DNA from: Coenobita brevimanus
Lineage: Eukaryota; Arthropoda; Malacostraca; Decapoda; Coenobitidae
Assembly: GCA_032717465.1 (NCBI GenBank)
Contig: CM064690.1
Span: 26,890,653 to 26,954,652 of the forward strand
Length of the DNA: 64,000 nt
Direction of reading: 5' to 3'
Shown one piece after another: positions 46,545 through 59,003 of this stretch (positions within the stretch are counted from its first letter, which is position 1; every line of letters starts with the position of its first letter). The notes below the pieces were generated by a model, which saw only the letters and a program-made list of their open reading frames with translations, searched no databases and was not told the origin of the DNA. The translations under genes were made by a program, and so were the position numbers.

Positions 46545-46835
46545 CTCATTTACTGTAAAAGATGATCGTAAGCGTCACTCGGCTTGGGTTGTAAATGTAA
46601 GGAGGGGCAGAGGGAGACGAGGGGAAGAGGGAGAGAAGGAGAGGGGGAGGGAGGGAAGAAAGGAGGGGGAGAAGGGAGAGATGGGTGGTCATGAAAGGTG
46701 TGAGTGGGAGGATGGGAAGGTTGATCGTGGAGGAACGGAGAAATAGGCGAGAGGAAAAAAGGATGCGGTGGTTTCATTTACCGTAAAAGATGGTCATAAA
46801 CATCACTCGGTTTGGACTGTAAATGTATGGATAGT
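46545..46835. repeat. 228-bp spaced duplication
   Basis: CATTTACTGTAAAAGATGAT followed by CGTAAGCGTCACTCGGCTTG at 46547 is repeated at 46775 as CATTTACCGTAAAAGATGGT with CATAAACATCACTCGGTTTG. The spacing is 228 bp. The interval is purine-rich. Confidence 0.8.
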
Positions 46836-47641
46836 GAGAGGAGGGAGAGGGGAAGGGGAGAAGAGAGAGGGATAGGAAAGGAGGAAGAGAGATATGGAAG
46901 GAGGGAGAGGGAGAGGGCTGATGGTCATGGAGGGAGGGTGGAGAAGAAAGACCGTGGTAGGAAAGCAGGCAGGAATGGAGAGTTGCCCACCATGGATGAA
47001 AGGGTGTGGTGGAGGAAAGGAGGGCTGGTCAGGGAAGGAAGGTGGAAGGGAGAATTGGAAGAGGGAAGGAGGGAGAAATGGTCACGAAGGGAGGCTGGAA
47101 TGAGGAGATGCAAGGAGGGAAAGATGGGGGGAAGGAATGGTGAAAGTAGAGAAGGAATTAAAAGGATTAAGGAAAGTGGGAGGACGAAGAGGAAAGTGGA
47201 AGTAAGAGGCGGAAGGGAATAGAGGTGTTCATGGAGGAAGAGAATAGGAAAGTGGACAGTCGGTGAAGCAATGGAGGGGAGGAAGGATGAAAGGACTGAC
47301 CCATGAGTGAAAAAAGGGGTGATGGAGGGGAACAGATATGAGGGGAGAGGGGTTCACTATAGAGATCGGAGGTGGTAAACAAAGGGAAAAAGTGAGAGAA
47401 AAAGAGATGAGGAACTGAAAGAAAGAGAAACTGAGCAAAAAAAATGATGGATGGGGGGAGAAAGTAGGTCACGAAAATGGGAAGGGATAGTGGAGAAGCA
47501 AAAAAAAAATAATAATAATAATGGTGGAGGAAATAGGCAAGAAAAGGTAAGAAAAAGGAAAACCATGAAAATACGGAGGATCAATGGGGGGGGGGTCAGA
47601 GTTTCGAAAAAAAAAAAAAAAAAGGGGAAAAAGTGTGTAAA

Positions 47642-47709
<68 letters not shown>

Positions 47710-48340
47710 GGGAAAGAAGAGGGGGGAAGGGGGATCTGATGAAGATGGAGTAGGTGTGTGATGATGAATACCGATAAAAGACACAAGAAAGAGGGGGACT
47801 GAAGGAAATGAGGGACCGCGGGGGAAGAGGGATTGTGGGGAGGAAGAGGGAGTTGAGGGGGAGGAATGGTGGGGAAAGATGGGGAGTGAAGGACTGTGGA
47901 GGGGAGGGGAGGACGGACTGCTGAAGTAGGGGAAGGGGATGTAGAATTGGGGAGGAGGGGCGAGGATAGGGGAGGAGGGAGGGAGGGAGGGGAAACGAAG
48001 GCTCATGTCAGGGGAAGGGGGAGGAGGGATTGTCAGGGGAAGAGAAAGAAAAAAGGGATTGTTATGGATGGAATGGGGGATGGGAATGAGGAAATGAAAG
48101 ATTATAAAGGAAGGGGAGGAAAAAAGAATGACACCAGGGTAAGGGGAATGAGGGATTGTGATGAGGGGAATGAGGGGATCCAAAGGGGAGGGAAGGAATG
48201 AGGGACTGATGTGGAGGGAAAGTTGGGGTGTGGATGGGATAGTGTGTGAAGGACAGTTCAGGAGATAGGGGGGATAAAGGATTGGGTTGGGCGTGGGGAG
48301 TGGGGAGAGGAATGAGGGATGGGGCAGAAGACGTCGATGG
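46590..48340. repeat. 1.75-kb polypurine tract
   Basis: GGAGGGAGAGG-type plus strand with a recurrent TGGTCANGNAGGGAGG word (46684, 46921, 47030, 47083). It contains A-runs near 47500 and 47608, a G-run near 47587 and a GA array. The 254-residue minus frame (47596-48360) is Pro/Ser/Leu monotony and is rejected. Confidence 0.85.
47646..47707. repeat. (GA)n microsatellite
   Basis: A pure GA array of about 61 bp. Confidence 0.97.
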
Positions 48341-49019
48341 CTGCCAAAGTTGTACCCCATAAACAGGAGGTGATCAAAGGAGTCTCGAGGAAGTCCAAGC
48401 GAATATTCAAGACCATTAACAGGGAAAAAATGGGGCCTAACCTGTCGAGTCTATTAGAGCACCCATTAATATAAGGGGAAGGGGGAGGATCATGATAATT
48501 CCCCTCTTTAACCGAGCCGAACCAACAACTAAGTGTCTTTCTTTATTCTCTCTCTCTCTCCTACTGCTATGGACAACTGTAAACACATTGATTACTGAGT
48601 TTCATTATCAACATCAGCATCACTATTATCATCTCCGTCATCATCATCATCATCATCACCATCAGCCACTTCACACTAACAGCCTAACCCAATTTTTAAG
48701 CGAGAGGAAGACCCTTAAATTGGAAAACGATAAAGCAAACGAAAACAAGTATATATTTTAAGTGCGTACGCTTGATATTTATACACAAAAAATAGCACCA
48801 TCAAATATCTGCATTTTTTCAAGATTAAATCCAGAATATGCAGCATAGAGTGTCTGCTTAGAAAATGCGTGTTAATTCTGATGTACCTCCCAGGTCCCAA
48901 ATCTTGTAATAATATAAGAAAATAAAGACAGAGTAAGAAGAACATGAGAAAAAAACATAGGAACATATATGGGTGTCAGGTTCAGAATAGAGTTTTTAAT
49001 TAGGTAAATGATGTCGTTC
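48341..49019. other. Unique non-coding DNA with an (ATC)n patch
   Basis: ATC array at about 48638-48663. Otherwise AT-rich unique sequence without a recognised gene. Confidence 0.5.
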
Positions 49020-49072
49020 AATAATAATAATAATAATAATAAAAATAATAATAATAATAATAACAACAACAA
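49020..49072. repeat. (AAT)n microsatellite
   Basis: AAT array with one AAAAT and an AAC end. Confidence 0.95.
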
Positions 49073-49229
49073 TAATCGTACTGGAAAGCTCCAAGGGCAA
49101 ACAATACTAATTCTCTCTCTACTCTCTCTTGTACAACTTATCTCTAATCTTTAATCTCTCTCTAGCTCTCTTGGCTGGCCGATACACTTCTACACATTCT
49201 CTGTCACTATCGTATACTATCTCTCTGAA

Positions 49230-49296
49230 GTGGACTCTCTCTCTTTCTCTCTCTCTCTCTCACGTTTACCTCCTCTCGACTCTTTTTCTTTCACGT

Positions 49297-49342
<46 letters not shown>
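49230..49342. repeat. (CT)n microsatellites
   Basis: Two CT arrays, about 49227-49261 (interrupted) and 49299-49342 (pure). Confidence 0.95.
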
Positions 49343-49343
<1 letters not shown>

Positions 49344-49500
49344 CACCATCAACTCCCGAAATAAACGAAGAGCGCGTCTCGATACATCATGGCGAGGCGT
49401 TTCTTTTTGCAGTGGACACGAGGTAATTAATCCCCCTTGATGGCTGGGTCAATATAACATCGTAGATAACTAGACTTGAGACACCCAGATATATGGCACT

Positions 49501-49501
<1 letters not shown>

Positions 49502-49549
<48 letters not shown>
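49502..49549. repeat. (CT)n microsatellite
   Basis: A pure CT array of about 47 bp. Confidence 0.97.
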
Positions 49550-49550
<1 letters not shown>

Positions 49551-49985
49551 ATATAGCAGTACACCCTGTTTCTGATCACTTGCTTCTCTCCTTTTCGATA
49601 ATACCTTTTCACTCTCACCTCTGTTTGTGTCTGTCTGTCTGTCTCTCTTTCTCTCTTACATACCCCATACTCACCTGCTTTTTCTCCCCCTTAACCTGCC
49701 TTTTTCACTGCCATTCCTTGCCCCTCCCCACCCTTCTCTCTCTCTCTTTGATGTTGATGGGCTGTATCCGCGTTACATTAAAGGCGTCCCACGATACCAC
49801 ATGGATTCTCTTAAACCCCTTCAGTGCGATGAATATTTACTTCCGTCTTTACCTGTCTTTACCTGTTGAGTTCCATCCTAATTAAACTTGGCTCCTGGTT
49901 CATCGCAATCCTTCTTTTTCTTTTTTCGTCCTCTCCTGTCCGGTAATTTCTGGCATTTTTTCACCTTTTCTCGACCCGTACTATA
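49550..49985. other. Pyrimidine-leaning unique DNA
   Basis: Includes a CTGT run (49628-49643). An 80-residue and a 130-residue frame overlap in different frames. No motif is recognised. Confidence 0.5.
49811..49885 (+). mobile_element. TTAA-family left end, doubtful
   Basis: TTAAACCCCTTCAGTGCGATG is an excellent match to the left terminus, and a TTAA lies at 49882-49885. The core motif is not recognisable between them. Confidence 0.3.
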
Positions 49986-49989
49986 TCAT

Positions 49990-50785
49990 TCTGACCCGAC
50001 CATTTTCGTCCCAACCGATCCCGACCTGTCCCGATTTGTTCTGGTCCATACGTTTCGTCCCGACCCGTCTCTGTCCATCCCGTTCCGTTCCGATCCATCA
50101 AGTTCTGAGTTAGCTTAACCCCAGCCATCCTGTTCGAACCCGACCCATCCCCAATCCATCCCTCTTCATCCCGACTCTTATCGATCTATCCTTTTCAGTC
50201 CCGATCCAACCTGTTCCATCCCACCCCATCCTGAATCTACTCCTTGCGTCTCAATCTATGCTTTTCTAACCCGGCCTATCCCAGTCTATCCCACCCCAGC
50301 CCAATTTACCCTGATCCATCCCCTTCCACTCAGATCCATCCCGTACCATTCCAAGCCATCTGTCCCACCTCGACCCTTCCCAGTCCATCCCAACCCGTCC
50401 CGTCTATCCCCATCCGTCCCAATCCGTCCTTTTCCATCCCCATCCGTCTCGGTCCGTCCCAACCCGTCCCATTGCATCCCCTTCCGTCCCGATCCGCCCC
50501 GTTCCATCCCCTTCCGTCCCGATCCGTCCCGTTCCATCCCCTTTCGTCTCGATCCGTCTCGTTCCATCCCTTTCCGTCTCGTTCCATCCCTTTCCGTCTC
50601 GATCCGTCTCGTTCCATCCCTTTCCGTCTCGATCCGTCTCGTTCCATTCCCTTCCGTCCCTATCCGCCCAGTTTCACCCCCTTCCGTCTCGATCTGTCCC
50701 GTTCCATCCCCTTCCGTCTCGATCCATCCCCTTCCGTCTCGATCCGTCCCGTTCCGTCTCGATCCGCCGTTGCTCATTACCGATA
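49990..50785. repeat. 10-bp-unit CCGTCCCGAT minisatellite
   Basis: About 800 bp built from ten-base units such as CCATCCCCTT, CCGTCTCGAT and CCGTCCCGTT, most regular at 50490-50770. Thirty bases make ten codons, so both a Ser/Pro/Arg plus frame (180 residues) and an Asp/Gly/Arg minus frame (171 residues) stay open. Their mutual overlap argues against coding. Confidence 0.93.
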
Positions 50786-51098
50786 AAACCGCTCCATCCA
50801 AATGCGGGGCGCGTGATTTACGGGCGATGCTTCTTCTCTCCCTTCAAAAACTTGTTAAGGAAAACATTACAGCCTCGCGAGAATAACCATTAATAACAGA
50901 AACCCCATAAATCCTCAATGACACTTCCCATCGCTTAAATCCGGAATGTCTTTGGGGATTTTCACATATGTCTTGGTGTTCGTTGTGGGATTTTGAGGTT
51001 ATTTTTTGTTATTTTTTTTCCTTTCGCCTCCTCTGCTCTTGTTTTCAGGTTCATTCTCTGCAGGAAGTTGGGTGACTGTGGTGTGTTTGGGTGATTGT

Positions 51099-51217
<119 letters not shown>

Positions 51218-51267
51218 AATATGGGTGTTTGGATGTCATATTGGCTTCTGGGTAAAGGTCTGAATCA

Positions 51268-51470
51268 TTACTACTACTACTATTACTACTACTACTACCA
51301 CCACTACTACTACTGATACTACTACTGGCTGTAGTAGTAGTAGTAGTAGTAGTAGGAGTGGTAGTAGTGGTGGTGGTGGTGGTGGTGGCGGTGGTAGTAA
51401 TAGTAGTAGTAGTAGTAGTAGCAGCAGTCGTAATTATTATTATTATTATTATTATTTTAATTTTATTATT
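51268..51470. repeat. Compound trinucleotide array with inverted arms
   Basis: (ACT)n at 51268-51326 is followed after a short spacer by (AGT)n, (GGT)n, (AGT)n and (ATT)n. ACT and AGT are reverse complements, so the two arms can form a hairpin of roughly 25-50 bp. Confidence 0.92.
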
Positions 51471-51961
51471 ATTATTGGTACTCTCCTCATTAGTCTACCA
51501 TGCTTTTTATTACGGCTACCATTATCATCCCTATATCTGTTACAATTAATTCATTAGAGTCGAAGTTTTCAACAGTGCTTGCAACTATACATTCTTTATT
51601 AACCAAACTTTAACTTCCACTCTATCAAAAAAAAAATAATAATAATAATAATAAAAAAATAAAAATCTGCACAACCACAACCACAACTTTCCCATTAGAC
51701 TTGTTACGACGTCAGGATGTCAGTGTGTCTCCCCCTGATGTCTTATTGGGAGCGGACATCAGGGGAGGAAAGGGAAAGGGAGGAGGGAGAGATGATGGGG
51801 GAAGAGAAGAGAGGGAAAGTCGAGGGGAAAAGATGGAGGGAAGAGAAGAGGGAGAAGGAGAGAAGGGAAAGTGTAATTATAAAGCACCTTCCGTTGATCG
51901 TGTTATTAGATTTACGGCAGTGCTTTTTCACACATAAAAACAACAACATCTTGCAATAATT

Positions 51962-51963
<2 letters not shown>
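51471..51963. other. Unique DNA with a purine patch
   Basis: AT-rich unique, AAT/A-run near 51627-51662, then a G/A-rich stretch at about 51760-51872. No gene is seen. Confidence 0.5.

Positions 51964-52038
<75 letters not shown>
51964..52038. repeat. (CA)n microsatellite
   Basis: A pure CA array of about 75 bp. Confidence 0.97.
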
Positions 52039-52039
<1 letters not shown>

Positions 52040-52345
52040 CCACTCACTTTCACTGTTCAGCCTTGCGCAAAAGTTGTTAATCACCATCTCATGCTCAGAT
52101 GGTAAATATAATGCTGCATACACGTTCTCTTCCCCCCCTCCCCTCAAAAAAAAAAAATAAAAGGTCTTCTCCATTATGCCTTCCTCATCTGTTCAAAAAT
52201 TTCTCACCCCTTACCTATGAATCTGTTGCGAATATATTAGGAAATTTGCGTCATTAACTATAATTTAATGTCCTTTTAATATCCATCTCACCCATATATT
52301 TCAGTAACATTTTTCTTCATATTCTAACATTCCTACCCTTTCTAC
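52039..52345. other. AT-rich unique DNA
   Basis: A-run near 52146-52157. No gene is seen. Confidence 0.5.
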
Positions 52346-53050
52346 TTGTTTTCTGCCCACGTTTTTTCCTGTTTAACTCTTTTATCTTCTCTCTCTCTCT
52401 CTCTCTTTTACATTCCATCTACATCTCTCTCTCTCCCACCTCCCTCCCATCTGCCTCTCACTCAACCCCTTCCCTCACCTCACCCAAACAATTGGCCTCC
52501 TACACAAACAACCATTCTCTCCCTTTTACCACAGCTGTCCTTCCCTACTACCTTCTTTCCTCCTCTCTCCCTCCCTCCCTCCATCTACATATTTCTCTTT
52601 CCTTCCCCCTGTAATTCTCTCCTGCTTCTCCAGTCTCTCTCTTCTTACCTCCCAATCCCTCATCTATTTCCATCCTTTTCTCTGTCTTCTAAAGTCTTGT
52701 TAGCTCTCCGGCGCCTTCTCCTTAGATACTTCCATTCTCCTTGCTAAGTTTCTTTTCCAACACCTCTCACTTGCCTCACGAGCTGTCACCTCTCTCCTTC
52801 CCATGCTCTCCTATCCTCCCTCCGTCCCCTTCCACCCCTCTCCACCCTCTCTTATCCTTCAGTGCCTCCATCCTCCGTACCTTCCACTCCATCCTCTCTC
52901 TTCTCTCCTATCCTTCCTCCCTCCCTCTCCCTTCTCTCCTATCCTTCCTACCTCCCTCTCCCTCCTCTCCTACCGTCCCTCACCCTTCTCTCCTCTCCTC
53001 TCTACCTCCCTCTCCACCCACTTCTATTCCCATCAATCTCCCTCAACACC
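52346..53050. repeat. Pyrimidine tract with short tandem units
   Basis: CCTTCTCTCCTATCCTTCC and CTACCTCCCTCTCC words recur about every 30 bp at 52890-53020. Overlapping Ser/Pro/Leu frames of 95-171 residues in three frames are artefacts. Confidence 0.85.
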
Positions 53051-53226
53051 GAAGTCCTCTCGAACTATATGCGGGGTCAGACGTGTGGGGTATATTTTTA
53101 CACGGGACAATTGCGCATCTGTGTGGACCCCATGGCAAGGACAAACTAAAGAAAGAAAGAAAGAAAGCTGGCCACGGATATTTATACCCTTACCCTGCAC
53201 GAGACTGGGCGGGATGGTGGGGGCTC
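53051..53226. other. Unique island with a short (AAAG)n run
   Basis: Balanced sequence between a pyrimidine tract and a GT-rich block, with AAAG units at about 53151-53167. No gene is recognised. Confidence 0.45.
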
Positions 53227-53990
53227 TAGGGTTTCACTGTGTATATGCTGGTAGTGGGAGTGGGAAGAGTGAGTGGTGGTGGTGGTGGTGGTGGTCGTTG
53301 TGGTTGGTTGTGGTTTGAGTGATTTGTGGTAGGAGTGGAGTGTGGGCTGTGCTTGTTGTTGTGGTACGGGTGAAGTGTGGTTGTTGTTGTGGTGGATGTG
53401 ATTTGCGGTTGGCTGTGGTTTCAGTGACTTGTGGTAGGAGTGGAGTGTGGGCTGTGCTTGTTGTTGTGGTAGGAGTGAAGTGTGATTGTTGTTGTGGTGG
53501 ATGTGGACTGCGGTTGATTGTGGTTTGAGTGATTTGTGGTAGGAGTGGAGTGTGGGCTGTGCTTATTGTGGTAGGAATTTGTGCTTACTGCGGTGGAGGT
53601 GAAAATATACAGTGCTTTTTGCGGTAGGAATAAAATATGGTTGTTGTGGTAGGCTGTGGTGGATTGATTTGAGGTAGGAATGAGCAGTGGCTTATGTTTC
53701 TCGTGGCAGGAATGAACTGTGGTTGATGTGGTTTGCTATGCTATTATAGTAAAGGACCTATGGAGTATTTCTGTATCCGTGGATGTGGCTGAGATAAACT
53801 GTGGTTGTGGTTGTGGTAGGAATGGGATTTGGATATTGTTGGTTGCAAAAGAGACCTGTTGCACTTGGAGAAGGAGGAGTGTGAATGAGGAGGAGTGTGG
53901 CTGGGTTAAGTTGCAGATGTGGTAGGGATGAGTGGTAGGTGTTGTGGTAGGTTGCAGAAGTGTATTTACTGGTATGGTTGGATTCAGGAA
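53227..53990. repeat. 105-bp GTGGTAGGAGTGGAG minisatellite and flank
   Basis: TGGTAGGAGTGGAGTGTGGG begins at 53327, 53432 and 53537, exactly 105 bp apart. Looser GTGGTAGGAATGAA-like units continue to about 53990. As 105 is a multiple of three, the Cys/Val/Gly-rich frame recurs in each copy, but it is stopped by TGA between copies 2 and 3. Confidence 0.92.
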
Positions 53991-54015
53991 GAGCGAGAGG
54001 ATCATGAAGTGTTCT

Positions 54016-54060
54016 TGATAGTAGTAGTAGTAGTAGTGGGAGTAGTAGTAGTAGTAGTGG
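54016..54060. repeat. (AGT)n microsatellite
   Basis: AGT array with one GGG interruption. Confidence 0.9.
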
Positions 54061-54420
54061 CAAAAGTGGTAGAGTTGATGGTGATGAATGGATAACTGTT
54101 TAAGTGTCTTTTTTTCCACGACGTTGATAGTAACACATGACTATGCTAAAGTGAGATTTAAAAACGTACGAAGACAGAAGTAAACTCAGATAAATATACT
54201 GGCATGTAAATAAACAGAATGATACGTATGTCAATAACCAGTTGTGAAGACTTTTGAACGAAGTGGTGATAGTAATATACCGACACTGTTAACAGGTAAA
54301 TATTGATGAAAAAGAGACGTGATATGAGGATACACGTACAACACACAAAAATGCACAGGGAATACATAAACAGATGGAAGGGATAGAAACTGTGACGTGT
54401 AGGAGACAGAACATGACAAC
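54061..54420. other. AT-rich unique DNA
   Basis: No repeat and no recognised gene. Confidence 0.5.
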
Positions 54421-54425
54421 CTCTC

Positions 54426-54470
<45 letters not shown>
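54421..54470. repeat. (CT)n microsatellite
   Basis: CT array with one CCC interruption. Confidence 0.95.
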
Positions 54471-54474
<4 letters not shown>

Positions 54475-54762
54475 CCCTCGCGTGAGAAGCCAGGGAGCCA
54501 AAGATCCAACGTTGTAAATATTATGAGAAACACCCTGATAAACCGAAGGGAAACCGAAGATAAATCACAATACAGGGTTTGGGTTAGAGTCCTGGCATAA
54601 TGGCCACAATGGGAAACAGGATGACTTTAAATTTAGGATGCCACTTCCTCTTGACCCTAAAAATAGAGAGAATGGGAGAGAAAGGAAGCAAGCGAGTGGA
54701 GGGCGATGCATGAATGGAGGGATAGATATGGATACGTATGCATGTAAAAAAATTTTATATAC

Positions 54763-55612
<850 letters not shown>

Positions 55613-55816
55613 TGATACAGAGGTCTGATTCGCAGGCACTTAATTATTGGGAGTGTTTCTGAGGCAAGCACTGTCCTTCTTTTTTTCATACCTTACTTTT
55701 TTCTTTCCATCTCTCAGACATTTTTCTCATTCTTCTCTCTGTCTTTCTCTTTGTTCATTTTTTACTAGTCTCTCTTCTCTGCACTTCTGACTCTCTCTTT
55801 ATAGAAACAACTGTAA

Positions 55817-55819
<3 letters not shown>

Positions 55820-55867
<48 letters not shown>

Positions 55868-55959
55868 GATTGTAAGACGGGGCACTCTATTAATCAAAGC
55901 CTGTTGACCCGAATAAAAACAAGCCCTCTCTCTCTCTCTCTCTCTCTTTCACTTAAGCT

Positions 55960-55998
<39 letters not shown>
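55820..55998. repeat. (CT)n, (CT)n and (GA)n arrays
   Basis: CT array 55820-55865, CT array 55926-55947 and GA array 55966-55998. The last two are inverted relative to each other with an 18-bp spacer and could form a hairpin. Confidence 0.93.
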
Positions 55999-56001
<3 letters not shown>

Positions 56002-56036
56002 AAAAGAAAATCTGTGACAAAAATTCCTCAACCTAC

Positions 56037-56400
56037 GTGACAAAGAATAAAAAAAAAAAACTAACCCCTTCTCCTGAAAAAGAAAACACAAAATCACAAC
56101 CATCACAAACCCTAAAAAAAAAAGAAAAAAAAGAAAGAAAAAAAAAAAAAAAAAAAGAAAATCCAAAACGAAGACAGCCAAATGACAGAACAGGAGACAG
56201 GCAGAAGCCCCCCCCCCCCACGCAGGCACAAGACTCCCCCCCTCCCCCGCAGCAGGAGACTCACCCCCCCCCTCCTGCCGCCGCCACCCCCCATGAAACG
56301 CACCGCCCTCAAACAAATGAAAGTCGGGTTGCGCAAGAGTAAATATTGGACCTTGCTTTGCCCCTTCCTTCCTCCCTGCCTGCCCCTGCCCTGCCTTCCC
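56037..56400. repeat. A-rich then C-rich low-complexity stretch
   Basis: A-runs at 56048-56060, 56114-56155 and C-runs near 56209-56270, with GCAGGCACAAGACTCCCCCC and GCAGCAGGAGACTCACCCCC as an imperfect duplication. Confidence 0.75.
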
Positions 56401-57287
56401 TCCCTGCATTTATAGTCTCCCTGGGATATTTATTTATTTTTTTTTCAGCCATTTTTTTGCAATTTATATATATATATATTTTTTGAAGCTGTCTATGAAG
56501 TGGTTAGATCGGTTAGTTCATATACAGTAACATCTATGGAAGAGAGGGGGAGGTCATCTATCCAATTGCGATTTTTCTCCTTGCTATTTTTTTCTATTAT
56601 TTACCTTTCTTTTTAAGTATATCAGTGAAATGGTGGGATTTACTATATCAACTGACTCTCTCTTGTTTTTATTTTTTCTTGGAGGGAACAATTTGCGGGC
56701 TTCTGGCACTTGGTTCCTTCTTCCTTGCTTAATAAGGTAATATTAATCTGCCTAACTTCACTGATAATCTTGCTATGTTTTCTCCAGGCTGTTTTCTTTA
56801 GTTATAATTTTCCTATGTGTAATGAGGAAAGCTTAAGATCCCCTAGTTCACCCATACTGATATTTATGAACTAGGCAGACAGGTTATTTTTCCATTATTA
56901 TCATTATTATTATTTTTATTATTATTATTATTTGTTTATTTATTTCTGGGAACGTTGGTTACCTGAATAAAAGGTATAAAGGTATGAGTGTGGCCAGTGA
57001 TGTCTGTCAAATTTTTCGTTTCCATGCCAACGACTGAAATAGGAACACATTAAATTCACATTAAAACAGAAAGATAAAAGACAGGGCTCACCGCACTCAA
57101 ATAAAAGCCGCATTATAACAGATAACTCACTCTAATCTCAATTTCAACTCACTCTAATCTCACTATCTTCAAGGAAATATGAGGAAATATAGAGAACTCA
57201 AACACGCAAATCTCTGTGTTCAGGAAAGTGTGAGATGAACATAGGACAGTGAACACATGACACGAGATTGGTGCTCAGCGGGATGAA

Positions 57288-57290
<3 letters not shown>
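56401..57290. other. AT-rich unique non-coding DNA
   Basis: About 900 bp with TA run (56466-56480), ATT patch (56896-56932) and otherwise unique sequence. No open frame of note. I see no gene. Confidence 0.55.

Positions 57291-57344
<54 letters not shown>
57291..57344. repeat. (GA)n microsatellite
   Basis: A pure GA array of about 53 bp. Confidence 0.97.
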
Positions 57345-57346
<2 letters not shown>

Positions 57347-57574
57347 CCACAGTGACACCTAAGGCCGGACCCCCATACACAACTCAATTACCACACTTGT
57401 CTTTATCTTCTACCTGTCACCTCACCCACTACCCCTCCCCAACCCCACAATCTATCCATTCTTCAAACTACAAGGCAGACGAGAGAGAGATAAAGCCTTC
57501 ATTAATTCCTTTACAAACAGGAGGTATTCTTATAACTGGCAATAATCAAGGTAAGCAAAAACGAATCACAAACA

Positions 57575-57599
57575 CACACACACACACACACACACATAT

Positions 57600-57648
<49 letters not shown>
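57575..57648. repeat. (CA)n then (GA)n
   Basis: CA array 57573-57595, TATATGC, then GA array 57604-57648. Confidence 0.95.
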
Positions 57649-57651
<3 letters not shown>

Positions 57652-57950
57652 CACACAGGTAGAGGGCTAAGAAATGGCAGGTTTTGGCTTTCGTTATGCT
57701 AATTAAAGGTGACGACAACAGCCACCTCACTAATTAGGGACCACCGAGAGAGGTAAGGAGAACATGGGCATCTTGAAGACGTTTTCGGTAAGGAGGGGGG
57801 GGGGACTAGAACATATATCTGGTGAGCTTATGAACAGAGGTAACATAGGAAGCTCATTATAATTATCACTTTCTTATAGACGCATATGTCGCTAAAATTT
57901 GATATATAAGGTGCGGTTCTTCAGTCAAGTAGATTGCATTTTATCTACAT
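57649..57950. other. Unique non-coding DNA
   Basis: Balanced sequence with a G-run near 57797-57805. No gene is seen. Confidence 0.5.
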
Positions 57951-57954
57951 CTAT

Positions 57955-58155
57955 ATCCATCTATCTATCTGTCTAACTATCTGTCTATGTATGTATGTAT
58001 GTATGAATGTATGTATGTATGTTTGTATCTTTCTATCCATCTACCTATCTACGTATCTATCTAATACCTTGTATATATTTCATTGAAGCACGTTGTATTA
58101 TATCTGAATTTATATCAATCTATCTATCTGTCTATTAATCGATCTATCTATCTTG
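57955..58155. repeat. Degenerate (CTAT)n/(GTAT)n block
   Basis: CTAT, CTGT and ATGT tetranucleotides in mixed order with short unique interruptions. Confidence 0.85.
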
Positions 58156-58178
58156 CTTCTTCTAAGAACTAATTATCT

Positions 58179-58182
<4 letters not shown>

Positions 58183-58238
<56 letters not shown>
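58183..58238. repeat. (CA)n microsatellite
   Basis: A pure CA array of about 56 bp. Confidence 0.97.
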
Positions 58239-58241
<3 letters not shown>

Positions 58242-58630
58242 AAACATTTGCATATTATGTTTCACTACACTTATACAAGCATCGATAAGTGATGCCAAAT
58301 ACACACAAATTTAAGCCAATAATGACCACACTCACCATGTATATCCACAGTAAACAAACACACATGCGTACACGAACTGTAAATTACACACACTTACACA
58401 ATCTAAATGTGCTGCCAATGCATACACAGACTCCTCCCCGCTTCTCTCTCTCTCTCTCTCTCTCTCTAATTCTTACAAATTATTTTTTTAAGACATTAAT
58501 AAATCATACACACATACTCCATCATTCCTTCCCATCCTTCTTTTTACATGTGGGCTCTTTCAGTCCCCCCTCCTCTCTCTCTCTCTCTCTCTCTCTACTG
58601 AACGGTGAAATCCACCAGTGCGTTCCAATA
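58239..58630. other. A/C-rich unique DNA with two (CT)n arrays
   Basis: ACACA-rich sequence, CT arrays at about 58443-58467 and 58573-58595. No gene is seen. Confidence 0.55.
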
Positions 58631-58945
58631 ACAAATGTTCACCGATAAAGTTCACCCCCGTCGAACACCCGGTAAAACATGACTCTCCCCAGCCCAAAAG
58701 TTCCACACCACCTCTATTATCCGAAAGTTTTATTTTTAGGGTGGGCCAGCCGGATGTGGAGTCGCTGGGAGCCGCACTTCGGACAGGTGGACTGGCGGTG
58801 GGCGAAAAAGGGAGTAACTTTGAGGTGGCTACTAAACTACTGGCTTATAGGGTGAAAATATAGGGAGAATTTTATAGGCGTGAGGGATATATATTGTGTG
58901 TCTGAGAAGCTGATTAGGACTGGAGAGTAAAGTACAGGTATTATT
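58631..58945. other. Unique DNA, no gene recognised
   Basis: A plus frame of 81 residues (58618-58863) has ordinary composition, and TTTTATTTTTAG at about 58727 resembles a weak splice acceptor. I recognise no domain and the length is within chance. Confidence 0.4.
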
Positions 58946-58947
58946 AA

Positions 58948-58968
58948 AACAACAACAACAACAACAAC

Positions 58969-59000
<32 letters not shown>
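58948..59000. repeat. (AAC)n-(AAT)n microsatellite
   Basis: AAC array changing to AAT. Confidence 0.95.

Positions 59001-59003
<3 letters not shown>

Noticed and set aside
47596..48360. 254-residue minus-strand open frame
   Set aside because: Pro/Ser/Leu monotony over a purine tract, running into a GA array. Shadow of base composition.
49990..50785. CRISPR-like regular repeats
   Set aside because: Units are contiguous ten-base repeats without unique spacers of constant length, and the sequence context is eukaryotic.
50244..50801. Opposed 180- and 171-residue frames with ten-residue repeats
   Set aside because: A 10-bp DNA unit automatically gives a ten-codon period on both strands. Both strands open together argues against coding.
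53319..53528. Cys/Val/Gly-rich frame with a 35-residue repeat
   Set aside because: The period comes from a 105-bp minisatellite, and a stop interrupts the frame between copies.
58618..58863. 81-residue frame with a possible splice acceptor at about 58738
   Set aside because: No recognised motif, short length, and a weak acceptor; not enough to call an exon.
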